DNA of 64,000 bases from JBFLVU01 sp037444825 (GTDB lineage: Bacteria > Acidobacteriota > UBA4820 > DSQY01): assembly GCA_037444825.1 (NCBI GenBank), contig JBBILR010000009.1, positions 39,605-103,604 of the forward strand, written 5' to 3'. The position numbers and the translations under genes were made by a program. The stretch's first letter is position 1. Each line of letters begins with the position of its first letter. Shown piece by piece: positions 1-10,882 of the stretch. The notes under the pieces were generated by a model. The model was not told the DNA's origin, did no database searches, and saw only the letters and a program-made list of their open reading frames with translations.

Positions 1-87
1 GTCTACTGCGAGGCCCCCCGGCGGGAGGAGCTGGACGCCTTCATCGAGCAGGCCATGAAGCTCCTGGGGGAAGCGGACCGGTCCTGA
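1..87 (+). CDS. C-terminal end of an unidentified gene (cut by window edge)
   Basis: The frame is open from the first base to a TGA at 85-87 and gives 28 residues, starting VYCEAPRREEL and ending KLLGEADRS. The charged, helix-like tail carries no diagnostic motif, so no function is assigned. It lies 21 bases upstream of the FAD dehydrogenase on the same strand and may share its transcript. Confidence 0.55.
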   Translation, partial: VYCEAPRREELDAFIEQAMKLLGEADRS

Positions 88-108
88 GCCAGTCTGGAGG
101 AGGGCCCC

Positions 109-1683
109 ATGAGACGGAGGCTTCTGGGGCTCGAGGTCCCCTTGGGTAAGCCTCTGGACCCGGAGGCCCTGAAGGTCCTCGTGGCCCGCACCCTGGCCCT
201 CCGGATCGAGGCCGTCGAGGAGATCCGGGTGGTCCGGCGCTCCCTGGACGCCCGCAAGGGCCGCCGGGCCCCGGTGTGGGTCCTCGTCCTGGACCTCCGG
301 CTGAGGGAGCGGCCCGGCCGGATGCCCCGCGGCCTGCGGCTGGAGCCGGTGGCACCCACCCCGCCGCCCTCCCCGGCGCCCTCCCCCTCCTGCGAGGGCC
401 TCTCCGCGGTGGTGGTGGGCAGCGGCCCCGCGGGGCTCTTCGCCGCCGAGGCCCTCCTGAGGCGAGGCGCCTCGGTGTCGGTCCTGGAACAGGGGCCGGC
501 GCTCCCCGAACGGGTGGCGGCGGTGAAGGACCTCTGGCGGCTGGGGTCCCTCCACCCCGACGCCAACGTCCAGTTCGGTGAAGGGGGGGCCGGGACCTTC
601 AGCGACGGGAAGCTCACCACCCGGATCAAGGACGACCTACGCTTCGAGGTCCTCCGCCGCTTCGTGGAGGCGGGGGCTCCGGAGGGGATCCTGGAGGAGG
701 CCCACCCCCACCTGGGGACCGACGGGGTCCGTCGGGTGGTCCGAAGCCTTCGTCAGGGGCTCGAGGAGCGGGGCGCCCGCTTCTCCTTTCGGGAATGCCT
801 GCTCCGCCTGGAGCGGCAAGGGGGGGCGTGGCGCCTCTGGACCTCCAAGGGGGAGCGGAAGGCCGACCTGGTGGTCCTGGCGGTGGGCCACTCCTCCCGG
901 CGGCTCTTCCGGCGCCTTTTCGAACTCGGGCTTCCCGTTCGTCCCAAGGGCTTCGCCGTGGGCGTCCGGGCGGAGCACCCGCAGGCATGGGTGGACGCCT
1001 GCCAGTACGGGCGTTTCGCCGGCCATCCGGACCTGCCCGCCGCCGAGTACTTCCTGACCTACCGGGACGCCCCCACGGGACGAGGGGTGTACTCCTTCTG
1101 CATGTGCCCGGGGGGACTCGTCGTCAACTCCTCCTCCGAGGAGGGCCTCCTGGTCACCAACGGGATGAGCATGTCCCACCGGGCCTCGGGCTTCGCCAAC
1201 GCCGGCCTCGTGGTCACGGTGCGTCCCGAGGATTTCGGCGGCGACCCCCTCCAAGGGCTGGCCTTCCAGGAGGAGCTGGAGGCCCGGGGATTCCGGCTGG
1301 GAGGGGGGGATTACCGGGCGCCCGCCCAGAGCGTCGCCGCCTTTCTGGAGGGCCGCGCCGACCCCGCTCCTTTGAGGTCCACCTTTCGCCCCGGCGTGAA
1401 GGCGGTGAACCTTCGCGGCTTCTTTCCCCCCTGGGTGGAGGAGCCTCTGGCGAGAGCCCTCCGCCGTTTCGACCGCCTCATGCCCGGCTTCGTGGAGAAG
1501 GGGGTCCTCTTGGCCCCCGAGACGCGGACCTCCAGCCCCTTTCAAGTCCTCCGCGGCGAGAGGGGCGAGCCGCCGGGCTTTCCCGGCCTTCTGGCGGTGG
1601 GGGAGGGAGCCGGCTGGTCCGGCGGCATCGTCTCCTCCGCGGTGGACGCGCTGCGCTCCATCCACCTCTGGGCGGGGGGGTGA
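109..1683 (+). CDS. FAD-dependent dehydrogenase of the COG2509 type
   Basis: A 524-residue flavoprotein. An N-terminal domain of about 95 residues precedes a Rossmann dinucleotide-binding motif, GSGPAG at residues 104-109, followed about 20 residues on by the acidic strand end VLEQG. A second conserved segment, GEGGAGTFSDGKL, lies near residues 148-160. This order (alpha/beta N-terminal domain, then FAD fold) is typical of the uncharacterised FAD-dependent dehydrogenases of COG2509. The physiological substrate of that family is not known to me, so only an oxidoreductase role is inferred. The ATG follows a GGAGGAGGG-like ribosome site. A weak GC hairpin (GGGGAG/CTCCCC) follows the stop. Confidence 0.85.
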   Translation: MRRRLLGLEVPLGKPLDPEALKVLVARTLALRIEAVEEIRVVRRSLDARKGRRAPVWVLVLDLRLRERPGRMPRGLRLEPVAPTPPPSPAPSPSCEGLSAVVVGSGPAGLFAAEALLRRGASVSVLEQGPALPERVAAVKDLWRLGSLHPDANVQFGEGGAGTFSDGKLTTRIKDDLRFEVLRRFVEAGAPEGILEEAHPHLGTDGVRRVVRSLRQGLEERGARFSFRECLLRLERQGGAWRLWTSKGERKADLVVLAVGHSSRRLFRRLFELGLPVRPKGFAVGVRAEHPQAWVDACQYGRFAGHPDLPAAEYFLTYRDAPTGRGVYSFCMCPGGLVVNSSSEEGLLVTNGMSMSHRASGFANAGLVVTVRPEDFGGDPLQGLAFQEELEARGFRLGGGDYRAPAQSVAAFLEGRADPAPLRSTFRPGVKAVNLRGFFPPWVEEPLARALRRFDRLMPGFVEKGVLLAPETRTSSPFQVLRGERGEPPGFPGLLAVGEGAGWSGGIVSSAVDALRSIHLWAGG

Positions 1684-1760
1684 GGGGAGGCCCCTCCCCT
1701 CCGGCGTTCTTTTGGAATAATCGCCGGGCCGGGAACCTTCCTCCGCTTTGGGAGGCTCCC

Positions 1761-3815
1761 ATGAACCGTCTGGCCCGTGCGCGAAGCCCCTACCTGAGAC
1801 AGCACGCGGAAAACCCCGTGGACTGGTATCCCTGGGGGGAGGAGGCGGCGGCCCGGGCCCGGGCGGAGGACCGCCCCCTGTTCCTTTCCATCGGGTACTC
1901 CGCTTGCCACTGGTGCCACGTCATGGCCCACGAGTCCTTCGAGGACGAGGAAACGGCGGCCTTCCTGAACGCCCACTTCGTCTCCGTCAAGGTGGACCGC
2001 GAGGAACGGCCGGACCTGGACGCCCTCTACCTGCGCGCGGTCCAGCTCATGACCGGCCAGGGGGGATGGCCCCTCTCGGTCTTCCTCACCCCGTCGCTGA
2101 GGCCCTTCTTCGGCGGCACCTACTTTCCCCCGGAGCCGGCCTTCGGCCGGCCGTCCTTCCTGCAAGTCCTGCGGGGGGTGCTCCGGGCCTTTCGGGAGAA
2201 CCGGGCCGAAATCGAACGCTCCGCCGAAGGGGTGGCGGCGGCGGTGGCCCGGACCTTCGTGGAGACGCCGCCGGGCCCCCCGCCGGGGCGTGGCGCCCGG
2301 AGGGCCGCTGCCGAGGCGCTCGTCGCCCGGCTGGACCCCGCGGAGGGCGGCTTCGGTGCGGGGCCCAAGTTTCCCCAGCCGCCCCTGCTGGACTTTCTGC
2401 TGGACGCCTCCCGATCGGAAAACCGGCCTCGGTGGGCGGAAGGGGTCCTCTTCGCCCTGGAGCGGATGGCCTGGGGCGGCATCCGCGACCACCTGGGGGG
2501 CGGTTTTCACCGCTACGCCGTGGACGGCCGGTGGCGGGTCCCCCACTACGAAAAGATGCTCTACGACAACGCCCTCCTGGCCTCGCTCTACGCCAAGGCC
2601 CACGGTTTCTCCCCTCAGCGGGGCCTTCTCGAGGTGGCGGAAGGGATCCTCGGGGACCTGGAGGGTTCCTTCCTGACCCCGGCGGGGCTCTTCCGGGCGG
2701 CCTTCGACGCCGATTCGGAGGGGGAGGAGGGGCGGTACTACCTCTTCAGCGCCTCGGAGGTTCGCCGGGCCCTGGGAGACCCCTGGGGGGAGCGGGTGGC
2801 GGAGGTCTTCGGCCTCGGCGACGGGGAGAGCCTGGAGGAGAGGACCCTCCACCGGACCCTGCCGGACGGGGAGGCGGCCCGCCGGTACGGGGAAGCCCCG
2901 GAGACCTTCCGCCGGGGCCTTCGGGAGGCCCTCTCGCGGCTCCTGGACGTCCGGAGAGGGCGCCCGGCACCCGCGGCCGACGACAAGGTGCTGGTGGACT
3001 GGAACGCCCTGGCGGTGTGTGCTTTCTTGGACGTCTACGCGGCCACGGGGAAGGAGCGGTACCTCCGGCGGGCCCTCACCACCCTGGAAACCCTGGACCG
3101 GCTTGCCTGCACCCGGGGGAGGCTCTTCCACCTCGCGGATGCCGGCGAATGCGGCCCGGAGGGGTTCCTCGCGGACCACGCCTTCCTCGCCGAGGCCTTT
3201 CGACGGGCCTTTTCCCTCACGGGCCGGAAGTCCTACCTCCTCCGGGCCGCCGCCCTCCTGGAGCTCGTCGCCCGCGACTTTCTCGACCCGTCCACGGGCC
3301 TTCTCTTCGACACCCCCCTCAAGGGGGGTGACCCGCTCCGGCCCCTTCCGGTGCGGGACGCGACCGACGGGGTGCTCCCCTCGGCCCAGGGCGCGGCGGC
3401 GCGGGCGGCGAGGTGGCTGGGGACGGCCCTGGGCCGTACGGACCTGCTCGATCTGGCCCGGGGGATCGTGGAGGGGGAAGGCAGGGCGCTGGCCGAGGCG
3501 CCGGCCTCGGCGACCGCCCTGGCGGACCTCGCCGACAGTTTCGCGCAGGAGCCTGCGACGGTGGTGGTGGCCGCCCCGGCTCCGGGGCCGGAGGCCGAGG
3601 CCTTTCTGCGGGCCCTGTGGCGCGTCGCACCCCCCGGTACGGTGACGGTGCCCTACTGGGCCTCCGAGTGGCCCCCCCAGGAGGGGGAGGCCGTCCCTCT
3701 CCTCCTGGGCCGGGAGGTGCAAAGCGGCGTGCGGGCCTTCGTGTGCGCGAGGGGAACCTGTCTCCCTCCGGCGGCCACCCCGGGCGAGGTGGAGGCCCTC
3801 CTACGCGGGGGGTGA
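1761..3815 (+). CDS. YyaL/DUF255 thioredoxin-domain protein
   Basis: A 684-residue protein of the YyaL/SPATA20 family. The N-terminal thioredoxin-like domain (about residues 1-165) opens with ARSPYLRQHAENPVDWYPWG and carries the redox motif CHWC inside GYSACHWCHVM. The rest resembles the (alpha/alpha)6-barrel seen in the family. The start is the ATG at 1761, directly before MNRLARARSPYL; the open frame extends far upstream but that part is only antisense-quality sequence over the FAD gene. Its biochemical role is unsettled in the family; thiol-redox or sugar-epimerase-like activity has been suggested. It converges with the transglycosylase gene 52 bases downstream. Confidence 0.9.
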   Translation: MNRLARARSPYLRQHAENPVDWYPWGEEAAARARAEDRPLFLSIGYSACHWCHVMAHESFEDEETAAFLNAHFVSVKVDREERPDLDALYLRAVQLMTGQGGWPLSVFLTPSLRPFFGGTYFPPEPAFGRPSFLQVLRGVLRAFRENRAEIERSAEGVAAAVARTFVETPPGPPPGRGARRAAAEALVARLDPAEGGFGAGPKFPQPPLLDFLLDASRSENRPRWAEGVLFALERMAWGGIRDHLGGGFHRYAVDGRWRVPHYEKMLYDNALLASLYAKAHGFSPQRGLLEVAEGILGDLEGSFLTPAGLFRAAFDADSEGEEGRYYLFSASEVRRALGDPWGERVAEVFGLGDGESLEERTLHRTLPDGEAARRYGEAPETFRRGLREALSRLLDVRRGRPAPAADDKVLVDWNALAVCAFLDVYAATGKERYLRRALTTLETLDRLACTRGRLFHLADAGECGPEGFLADHAFLAEAFRRAFSLTGRKSYLLRAAALLELVARDFLDPSTGLLFDTPLKGGDPLRPLPVRDATDGVLPSAQGAAARAARWLGTALGRTDLLDLARGIVEGEGRALAEAPASATALADLADSFAQEPATVVVAAPAPGPEAEAFLRALWRVAPPGTVTVPYWASEWPPQEGEAVPLLLGREVQSGVRAFVCARGTCLPPAATPGEVEALLRGG

Positions 3816-3867
3816 TTTCTTCGAGCGCCGGGCTTGCCTCCGGAGCGAGGTCTCTCCGGCGGTCCCG

Positions 3868-5721
3868 TCAGGGGATGATCAGGGTGTCCCCCAGGTTCAA
3901 CCGCTTTCCGGGGGAGATCCGGTTGGCGCGGCAGATCTTCTCCACCGTGGTGCCGTACCGCCTCGCCAGATCCCACAGGGTGTCCCCAGGTTGAATGTGG
4001 TGGACCCGGGGGCTCCCCTCCTCCTTGGCGGAGGGGGAGGTGCCCTTGGCGGGCCGGCCCTCCGCCGCCAACACCAACCGCTGGCCCGGCTTCAGGTGGT
4101 CCGAAGGCAGGTTGTTCAGCTCCTTGAGGCGTTCCACGGAGATGCCCGTGGCCCGGGAAACGGAGGAGAGGGTGTCCCCCGGCTTCACGCGGTAGACCCG
4201 CGCTCCCCGGGGCGGGGTGCGGCGCCGCTCGGCGTAGAGGCTCGGGTCGCTGGCGGAGACGCCCAGGGGGACCACCAGGCTCTGCCCCGGCGAGACCCGG
4301 CGGGTTTTCAACAGGTTGGCGAGGCGGATGGCCTCGGCGCTGGTCTTGTAATGGCGGGCGATGGAGGCGAGGGTCTCCCCCTTCTTCACCGTATGGACGG
4401 CCACGGCGAGCCGCTCCTCGGGGGGTACGGCGTCGAAGGCCGCCCGGAAGGCGTCGTAGTTCTTGGCCGGAATCCTGAGGGAAAACTCCCGCGGCGGGGT
4501 GACGAGGCGCTTGAGGGAGGGGTTGAGCTTCTGGAGCTCCTCCACCGGAACCTTGGCGCAGCGGGCCAGCACCCGGAGGTCCGTGGCCTCCGTGAGGGTG
4601 ACCGTGGCGGTGGGTTCCGGCGGGTCGGGGTCCGGGGGGGCGAAGCCGTAGGCCGTCGGGTTGGAGGCCACCAGGATGGCGGCGTAGATGGCGGGGACGT
4701 ACTCCCGCGTCTCCCGCCGAAAGACCCGGGCCTTGCAGAGGTCCGCGAAAGTGACCGAGGGCTTCTTCTGCTGGTGCCTGAGCACCTTGGCCTCCCCGCA
4801 GTTGTAGGAGGCCAGGGCCAGCGACCAGTCCCCCAGCAGTTGCCGGAGGTCCTTGAGGTACCGGGCCGAGGCCCGGGCGGAGAGTTCGGGGTCCAGCCGC
4901 TGGTCCTCCCAGAAGTCCACGGTGAGCCCGTAGCGCCGCGCCGTCCCCGCCACGAACTGCCACATGCCCACGGCCCGGGCCCTGGAGACGGCGCCGGGGT
5001 GAAAAGCCGATTCCACGACGGCGAGGTAGACCAAGGAGGGCGGAACCCCTTCGTCGCGAAAGATCTCCTGCATCCGGGGGAGGTAGGGCGCCCCCCGTTC
5101 CAGGGCGGCGGCGAACCATTTTCGGAGGCGCGTTTGGTAGAGGTTCACGTAGGCAAGGACCTTGGGGTCGGAAGCGGGGATCTCGAGCCCCACGGAGACT
5201 TGCTTCAGAGAGGCCTCCACCTGGGCGAGGGTGGCCTCGAGGTCCGCCGGGGAGAGAAAGGTGGCCTCCCGAAGGAGGGTGTCCTTGGGGGACTCCTCCT
5301 CCGACGGCGCTTCCGGGGGGGCGGCGTTGGCGTCGAGGTCCAGCTGGAGGGCCAGGTCGGCCATCCGGTTCAGGGCGCCCTGGAGGCGGGGGTCCGATAG
5401 AACTTCCGGGGGCTCCCCCAGCGCCTCGTCGAAGAGGAGGTCCATGGCCCTGAGGACCCCGGCGGCCTCCTCGTCGGAAAGGTCCTCCCGCTCCGCCCGT
5501 TGGCAGAGGGTTTCGGCCTGCTCGGCCAGAGCCTGGGCCCGGGCCACCTCCGGCGGGACGGGCGGGGGGGGCTCCACCGGCGGCTGGGAGACGGGGGGAG
5601 GCCCGCCGGGGGCGCAGGCGGCCAGGCCCGCGACCAAGAAGACCGCCAGCAGGAGGCTCGCCCTTGCCCATCCCATGAAAGAAGCCGGCCGCGGCCTCGT
5701 GTCCGTCGTGATGGGCGTCAA
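3868..5721 (-). CDS. mltD: Membrane-bound lytic murein transglycosylase with LysM repeats (MltD-like lipoprotein)
   Basis: A 617-residue peptidoglycan lytic transglycosylase. It has a lipoprotein signal (hydrophobic segment ending LAAC near residue 36), a helical region, and then an SLT domain with the catalytic glutamate in VVESAF and the GMWQF motif. Three clear C-terminal LysM repeats follow (each starting like KPGDTL or KKGETL) after one degenerate repeat. This is the MltD architecture: cleavage of murein glycan from the outer-membrane inner face, with LysM modules holding the sugar chain. The TTG at 5721 is chosen because AAGGAG sits 7 bases upstream; an internal ATG at 5676 would also keep the signal peptide. 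Confidence 0.92.
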   Translation of the reverse strand: MTPITTDTRPRPASFMGWARASLLLAVFLVAGLAACAPGGPPPVSQPPVEPPPPVPPEVARAQALAEQAETLCQRAEREDLSDEEAAGVLRAMDLLFDEALGEPPEVLSDPRLQGALNRMADLALQLDLDANAAPPEAPSEEESPKDTLLREATFLSPADLEATLAQVEASLKQVSVGLEIPASDPKVLAYVNLYQTRLRKWFAAALERGAPYLPRMQEIFRDEGVPPSLVYLAVVESAFHPGAVSRARAVGMWQFVAGTARRYGLTVDFWEDQRLDPELSARASARYLKDLRQLLGDWSLALASYNCGEAKVLRHQQKKPSVTFADLCKARVFRRETREYVPAIYAAILVASNPTAYGFAPPDPDPPEPTATVTLTEATDLRVLARCAKVPVEELQKLNPSLKRLVTPPREFSLRIPAKNYDAFRAAFDAVPPEERLAVAVHTVKKGETLASIARHYKTSAEAIRLANLLKTRRVSPGQSLVVPLGVSASDPSLYAERRRTPPRGARVYRVKPGDTLSSVSRATGISVERLKELNNLPSDHLKPGQRLVLAAEGRPAKGTSPSAKEEGSPRVHHIQPGDTLWDLARRYGTTVEKICRANRISPGKRLNLGDTLIIP

Positions 5722-5740
5722 GCGGTCTCTCCTTGGACGG

Positions 5741-5755
5741 CCGGGAAAAACCCGG
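5741..5755. other. Small GC hairpin between carboxylase and transglycosylase genes
   Basis: CCGGG-AAAAA-CCCGG is a perfect 5-bp stem with a five-base loop, between the stop of the carboxyltransferase gene and the ribosome site of the downstream transglycosylase gene on the minus strand. It has no U tract, so it may affect processing or partial termination rather than act as a full terminator. Confidence 0.3.
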
Positions 5756-5763
5756 TTCCCCGG

Positions 5764-7307
<1,544 letters not shown>

Positions 7308-7311
<4 letters not shown>

Positions 7312-9329
7312 GGGCTCTCCGTCAAGGTGCGGTAGGTGAGGTTCCGCACGGCGTCGCGGTAGTTCTCGTCCAGGGGGCGTCCGCTGTACTTCTTGACGAA
7401 TTGCCGGAGCTTGGCGGCCTCGGCGTCGCTCCGGTCGAAGTCCAGGAGGTCCTGGAGGTTCTTGTCGGCGCCCAGGAGGTTGTCCTGGCGGAGGTCCAGC
7501 ACCGCCCAGTTGTAGTAGCCGTTGCGGATGATCTCCCGAACGGCCTCCCGTTTTCCCAGCTGGCGGGCCAGCGTGTCGTCGGGGTAGATGAGGCGCCAGG
7601 CCACCCGGAGGGCCTCGGCGTAATCCTGCTCCTTGAAGGACTTGACCGAGTACAGGTAGTCCTTGAGGAACTTCTCGTTCCGGAGGTTCTCCTCCTGCTG
7701 GCGGGCCAGGGCCTGCCGCGCCTCCGCCAGCCCCTGGAGGGCCTCGGGGTTCACGGCGTCCCGGGAGAGGGCTTCCTGGTAGAAGATGATGGCCCTGGCG
7801 TACTCCTTGGCCCCGAAAGCCTCCCTTCCCTTCCGGAGAAGGTCGGGAAGGGCCATGGTGGAAGGCGAGGGCTCCGCGGGTTGGACGGCGGCCTGCGGCG
7901 GCTCGGGCAGCTTGGGGGGTTTGGGCGGTTTGGGAAGGGGCCGGGTGACGGCGGGTTCCGGCTCGCCTCCCCCCATCAACCACCGAGCCCCGAAGAAGAT
8001 CCCGGTCCCCAGGACCACCAGCGCCGTGAAGACGACAACCAGCAGCTTGAGGCTGGGAGCCTTTCCGGTGCGGGCCGGCACGGGGGCGGCCGTGGGCCTT
8101 TCGGGGGCGGGGCGCTCCACCGGGGCGGTCGGGACGGGAGCCGGCGCGGCGGCCTCCTTGAAGGAGGCGGGGATGGCGTCATCCCAGGAAAAAGGCGCCG
8201 GCTCCGCGGGAAAGGCGGCGCCGGAGGAAGCCGGGGAGGGGACGGGTGGGGCCGGCGCGGGCGGCGCGGCTAGGGGGAAATCTTCCGCGCTTCCCGTCTC
8301 CAGCTGGAACTCCGAAGGTTCGCCCGTGGTGCCGAAGGGGGCGGCGGAGGGGGCCGCCGGGGGGCGGGAAGGCGGGGAGGGCGCCGGAGTGGCCGCCCCG
8401 GTCCGCATCTCCGGGCCCGTGGGCGTGAGGAGGTTGTCCTCCAGTTCGAAGGTGTCGGCGGCGGGTGCGGGGGCGGCCGGCGGGGCGTTCTTCATCTCCT
8501 CCAGGCGGTCCAGGTAGTACTGGGCCTCCCGGTGGGAGGGAAAGAGGGCGAGGATGCGCTCGAGGAGGCCGCGGGCCCTCTCGTACTCCCCGGAGTTGAA
8601 GGCGCCGATCCCCTCCGTGAGGAGGTGCTCGATCTCCGCTTGGTTGGCGCCCATGCGGTCCCGCGCCTGGTCGATGAGGGCCTGGGCTTCCTGGTTTTCC
8701 TCGTCCACGATGAAGATCCGCGTCCAGGCGTCGATGGCGTCCTGGTACCGGCCCGCCTCGAAGTGGGCCTTCCCCTCGGCAAGGTACTGGGCCACCTTCT
8801 GGGCTTCGGCGGGTGCCAGGCGGGGGCTGGAGGCATCGGCGCTGAGGACCGTTCCCTCCACGGCCGAGGGGGGAGAAGACAGGTCCAGCTCTTCCAGGTG
8901 AAGGGCGGGGAGCTCCTCCAGGACCGGCTGCGGGGGAGCAGGGGGAGGCGGGGGGGGCGCGAACTCCGGGAGGAGGTCGGCGGCGTCGGCCACCACCGTC
9001 TCGAAGGGGGAGGGGGCGGGCGGGGCCCCTCCCTCGGCCTCTTGGAGGAAGCTGTGGACCTCGGGGCTGTCGGGAGAGATTTTCAAAATCTCCCGGGCCA
9101 GCCGGACGGCCTCTTCCCTCTGGCCCCCGCCGGCGAGGGCGCGGACCTTTTTCATCTTTTCCTGGACCTGCAGCTCCAGGAGCATGCGGTCCTGAATCTC
9201 CGTGAGGAGACTCCTGGCCTCCTGGTTTTCCGGATCGGCGCCGAGAAGGTTCTTGAGGGCCGCCGCCGCCTCCTTGAAACGTCCTGCGGCCGCGAACCTC
9301 CTGGCCTCGTCCAACCGCACGTCGCCCAT
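7308..9329 (-). CDS. TPR-repeat single-pass membrane protein
   Basis: A 673-residue protein with several tetratricopeptide-like helical pairs at the N terminus (starting DEARRFAAAGRFKEAAAALK), a Pro/Ala-rich linker, one membrane segment (about residues 425-448, LLVVVFTALVVLGTGIFFGA) and another TPR block at the C terminus. It is probably a scaffold bridging cytoplasm and periplasm; no enzyme motif is visible. The ATG at 9329 is preferred over one seven codons upstream because GGGGAGGAG lies 5 bases before it. It is translationally coupled to the carboxyltransferase by a GTGA overlap, which suggests co-expression but not a shared function. Confidence 0.8.
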
Positions 9330-9392
9330 GGTGGCTCCTCCCCGGCCCATTTTACCCGGGGACGCGGCGGGGGAAAAGAGTGCGGCGGAGGG

Positions 9393-9953
9393 TCAGCGCC
9401 AGCGGCCCTCGTAGTCGCAGGAGGCGTCCCCCCGGCTCAGGCAGCGGGGGTGGCCCATCTGGACGGAGGAGGCCCCGCAGAGCTCCAGCGTCCGCTCCAT
9501 CCAGCCGAGGAGACGGTCGCAGAAGAGGGGGTGGGGTTCGTCGAAGCCCGTGAGCCGGAGGAGAGCGTGGCCCTTCTCCTCCAGAACCGTCTCCATCTTC
9601 CCCGAGTCGTAGTAGGTGGCGAGGACCTGGGACCCTTTTCGGATGATGAACCCGGGGTCCGCCACCTTGAAGAAGACCCGGTAGAGGGTGTTGAGGCCGT
9701 GGTCGGCGGAAAAGCGGCCCATCTCCCAGGCGATGGAGCGCCCCGGGGAGGCCGGGATCTCTTTCCGGGCCTCCTCCATGAAGGCCCGGAGGTGGGCGAA
9801 GGGGTACCAGCTGCTTTGGAGGATGGCCCCTTGGAAGGTTTCCCTCGCCCCCGGGGGCAACCGGCCGCAGACCCGCTGGTACCCCTCCTGTCCGATCCGC
9901 TCCTGGACGAAGATCACCGAGGCCTTGACGGCCGAACCCTTCACGTTGGCCAT
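9393..9953 (-). CDS. V4R/DUF2378-like sensory domain protein
   Basis: A 186-residue single-domain protein, probably soluble. The C-terminal signature CLSRGDASCDYEG, preceded by HPR, resembles the end of V4R (4-vinyl reductase) domains and the related DUF2378 family common in myxobacteria and Acidobacteria. Those domains are thought to bind small molecules or mediate contacts. The start ATG at 9953 follows GGGAGGTG. It is divergent from cdaA across a 149-base promoter region. Ligand and output are unknown. Confidence 0.65.
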   Translation of the reverse strand: MANVKGSAVKASVIFVQERIGQEGYQRVCGRLPPGARETFQGAILQSSWYPFAHLRAFMEEARKEIPASPGRSIAWEMGRFSADHGLNTLYRVFFKVADPGFIIRKGSQVLATYYDSGKMETVLEEKGHALLRLTGFDEPHPLFCDRLLGWMERTLELCGASSVQMGHPRCLSRGDASCDYEGRWR

Positions 9954-9972
9954 GGACACCTCCCGCGTGGGC

Positions 9973-10001
9973 AATATGGTGCCGTTTTGAATGCCGCGCA
10001 A
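9973..10001 (-). promoter_or_regulatory. Predicted promoter for the V4R-like gene
   Basis: On the minus strand TTGCGC and CATATT are separated by 17 bases, a sigma-70-type arrangement. The -10 ends 20 bases before the start codon, in the divergent region shared with cdaA. Confidence 0.45.
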
Positions 10002-10005
10002 ACCC

Positions 10006-10034
10006 TTGACCCCCGCGGGGGCAACGTCCATACT
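10006..10034 (+). promoter_or_regulatory. Predicted promoter for the cdaA operon
   Basis: TTGACC and CATACT are separated by exactly 17 bases, 68 bases before the cdaA start. The -35 elements of the two divergent promoters almost abut, so the two genes could be co-regulated from this region. Confidence 0.5.
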
Positions 10035-10102
10035 GGCCCTCTCGAAAGGCGCGGCAGGCCCCCCCTCGGGCGGCGCGGGGCCACCCTCCGGAAGGAGCGG
10101 GG

Positions 10103-10882
10103 ATGCAGGAAGCGCTCCACACGCTGGCGGCACGGGGCATCCACGTCCAGGACCTCCTGGACGTCCTCGTGGTGGCCTTCCTCTTCGCCTTCGTCCTGAG
10201 GCAGGTGCGGGGAACCCGGGCCGTCCAGATGCTCGTGGGCATCCTGGCCCTCATGGCGGCCAACGCCCTGGCGGGCCTGATGCACCTCTCGGCGGCCCAC
10301 CGGCTCCTCCAGAACCTGCTGTTTTACATCCCCTTCGCCGCCATCGTGATCTTCCAGGACACCATCCGGAAAACCCTGGCCTCCTTCGGCGGCCTCTTCT
10401 TCGGGCGGCGCGCCTCCACCGAGTGGGTTCAGCACGCCGCAAGGGAGTGCGCCAACGCCGCCTTCAACCTGGCGCAGGAGCGCCACGGGGCCCTCGTGGT
10501 CTTCGAGCGGGGCCAGGGACTCAAGGACCTCTCGGAAACGGGAATCCCCCTCCACGCCCACCTCTCCTCCGACCTCCTCCAGACGGTCTTTCACCCCGGG
10601 ACCCCGCTCCACGACGGAGCGGTGGTGGTGGCCGAGGGGGAGGTGACCGCCGCGGGCTGCACCCTCCCCCTCACGGAGCGCGCGCTGCCTTCGGAGCTGG
10701 GGACCCGGCACCGGGCCGCCGTGGGGGTCACGGAGGAGACCGACGCCGTCTGCGTGGTGGTCAGCGAGGAGCGGGGCGTGGTCACCCTGGCGGAGGGGGG
10801 GGTGCTGGAGCGGGTGGCGACGCCGGAGGAACTGGCCCGGCGTCTCGCCGTTCTCCTGGGAGGGAAGGCCCTTGAGCGCTGA
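10103..10882 (+). CDS. cdaA: Membrane-bound diadenylate cyclase CdaA
   Basis: A 259-residue enzyme that condenses two ATP into cyclic di-AMP. Three N-terminal membrane segments (about residues 16-35, 42-60 and 70-88) precede the DAC domain, which has the catalytic DGA (residues 171-173, in LHDGAVV) and RHR (202-204, in GTRHRAA) motifs intact. Length and layout match CdaA of Firmicutes. GGAAGGAG precedes the ATG. It overlaps cdaR and is followed by glmM; in Firmicutes CdaR and GlmM bind and modulate CdaA. An active cyclase is therefore likely. Confidence 0.95.
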   Translation: MQEALHTLAARGIHVQDLLDVLVVAFLFAFVLRQVRGTRAVQMLVGILALMAANALAGLMHLSAAHRLLQNLLFYIPFAAIVIFQDTIRKTLASFGGLFFGRRASTEWVQHAARECANAAFNLAQERHGALVVFERGQGLKDLSETGIPLHAHLSSDLLQTVFHPGTPLHDGAVVVAEGEVTAAGCTLPLTERALPSELGTRHRAAVGVTEETDAVCVVVSEERGVVTLAEGGVLERVATPEELARRLAVLLGGKALER

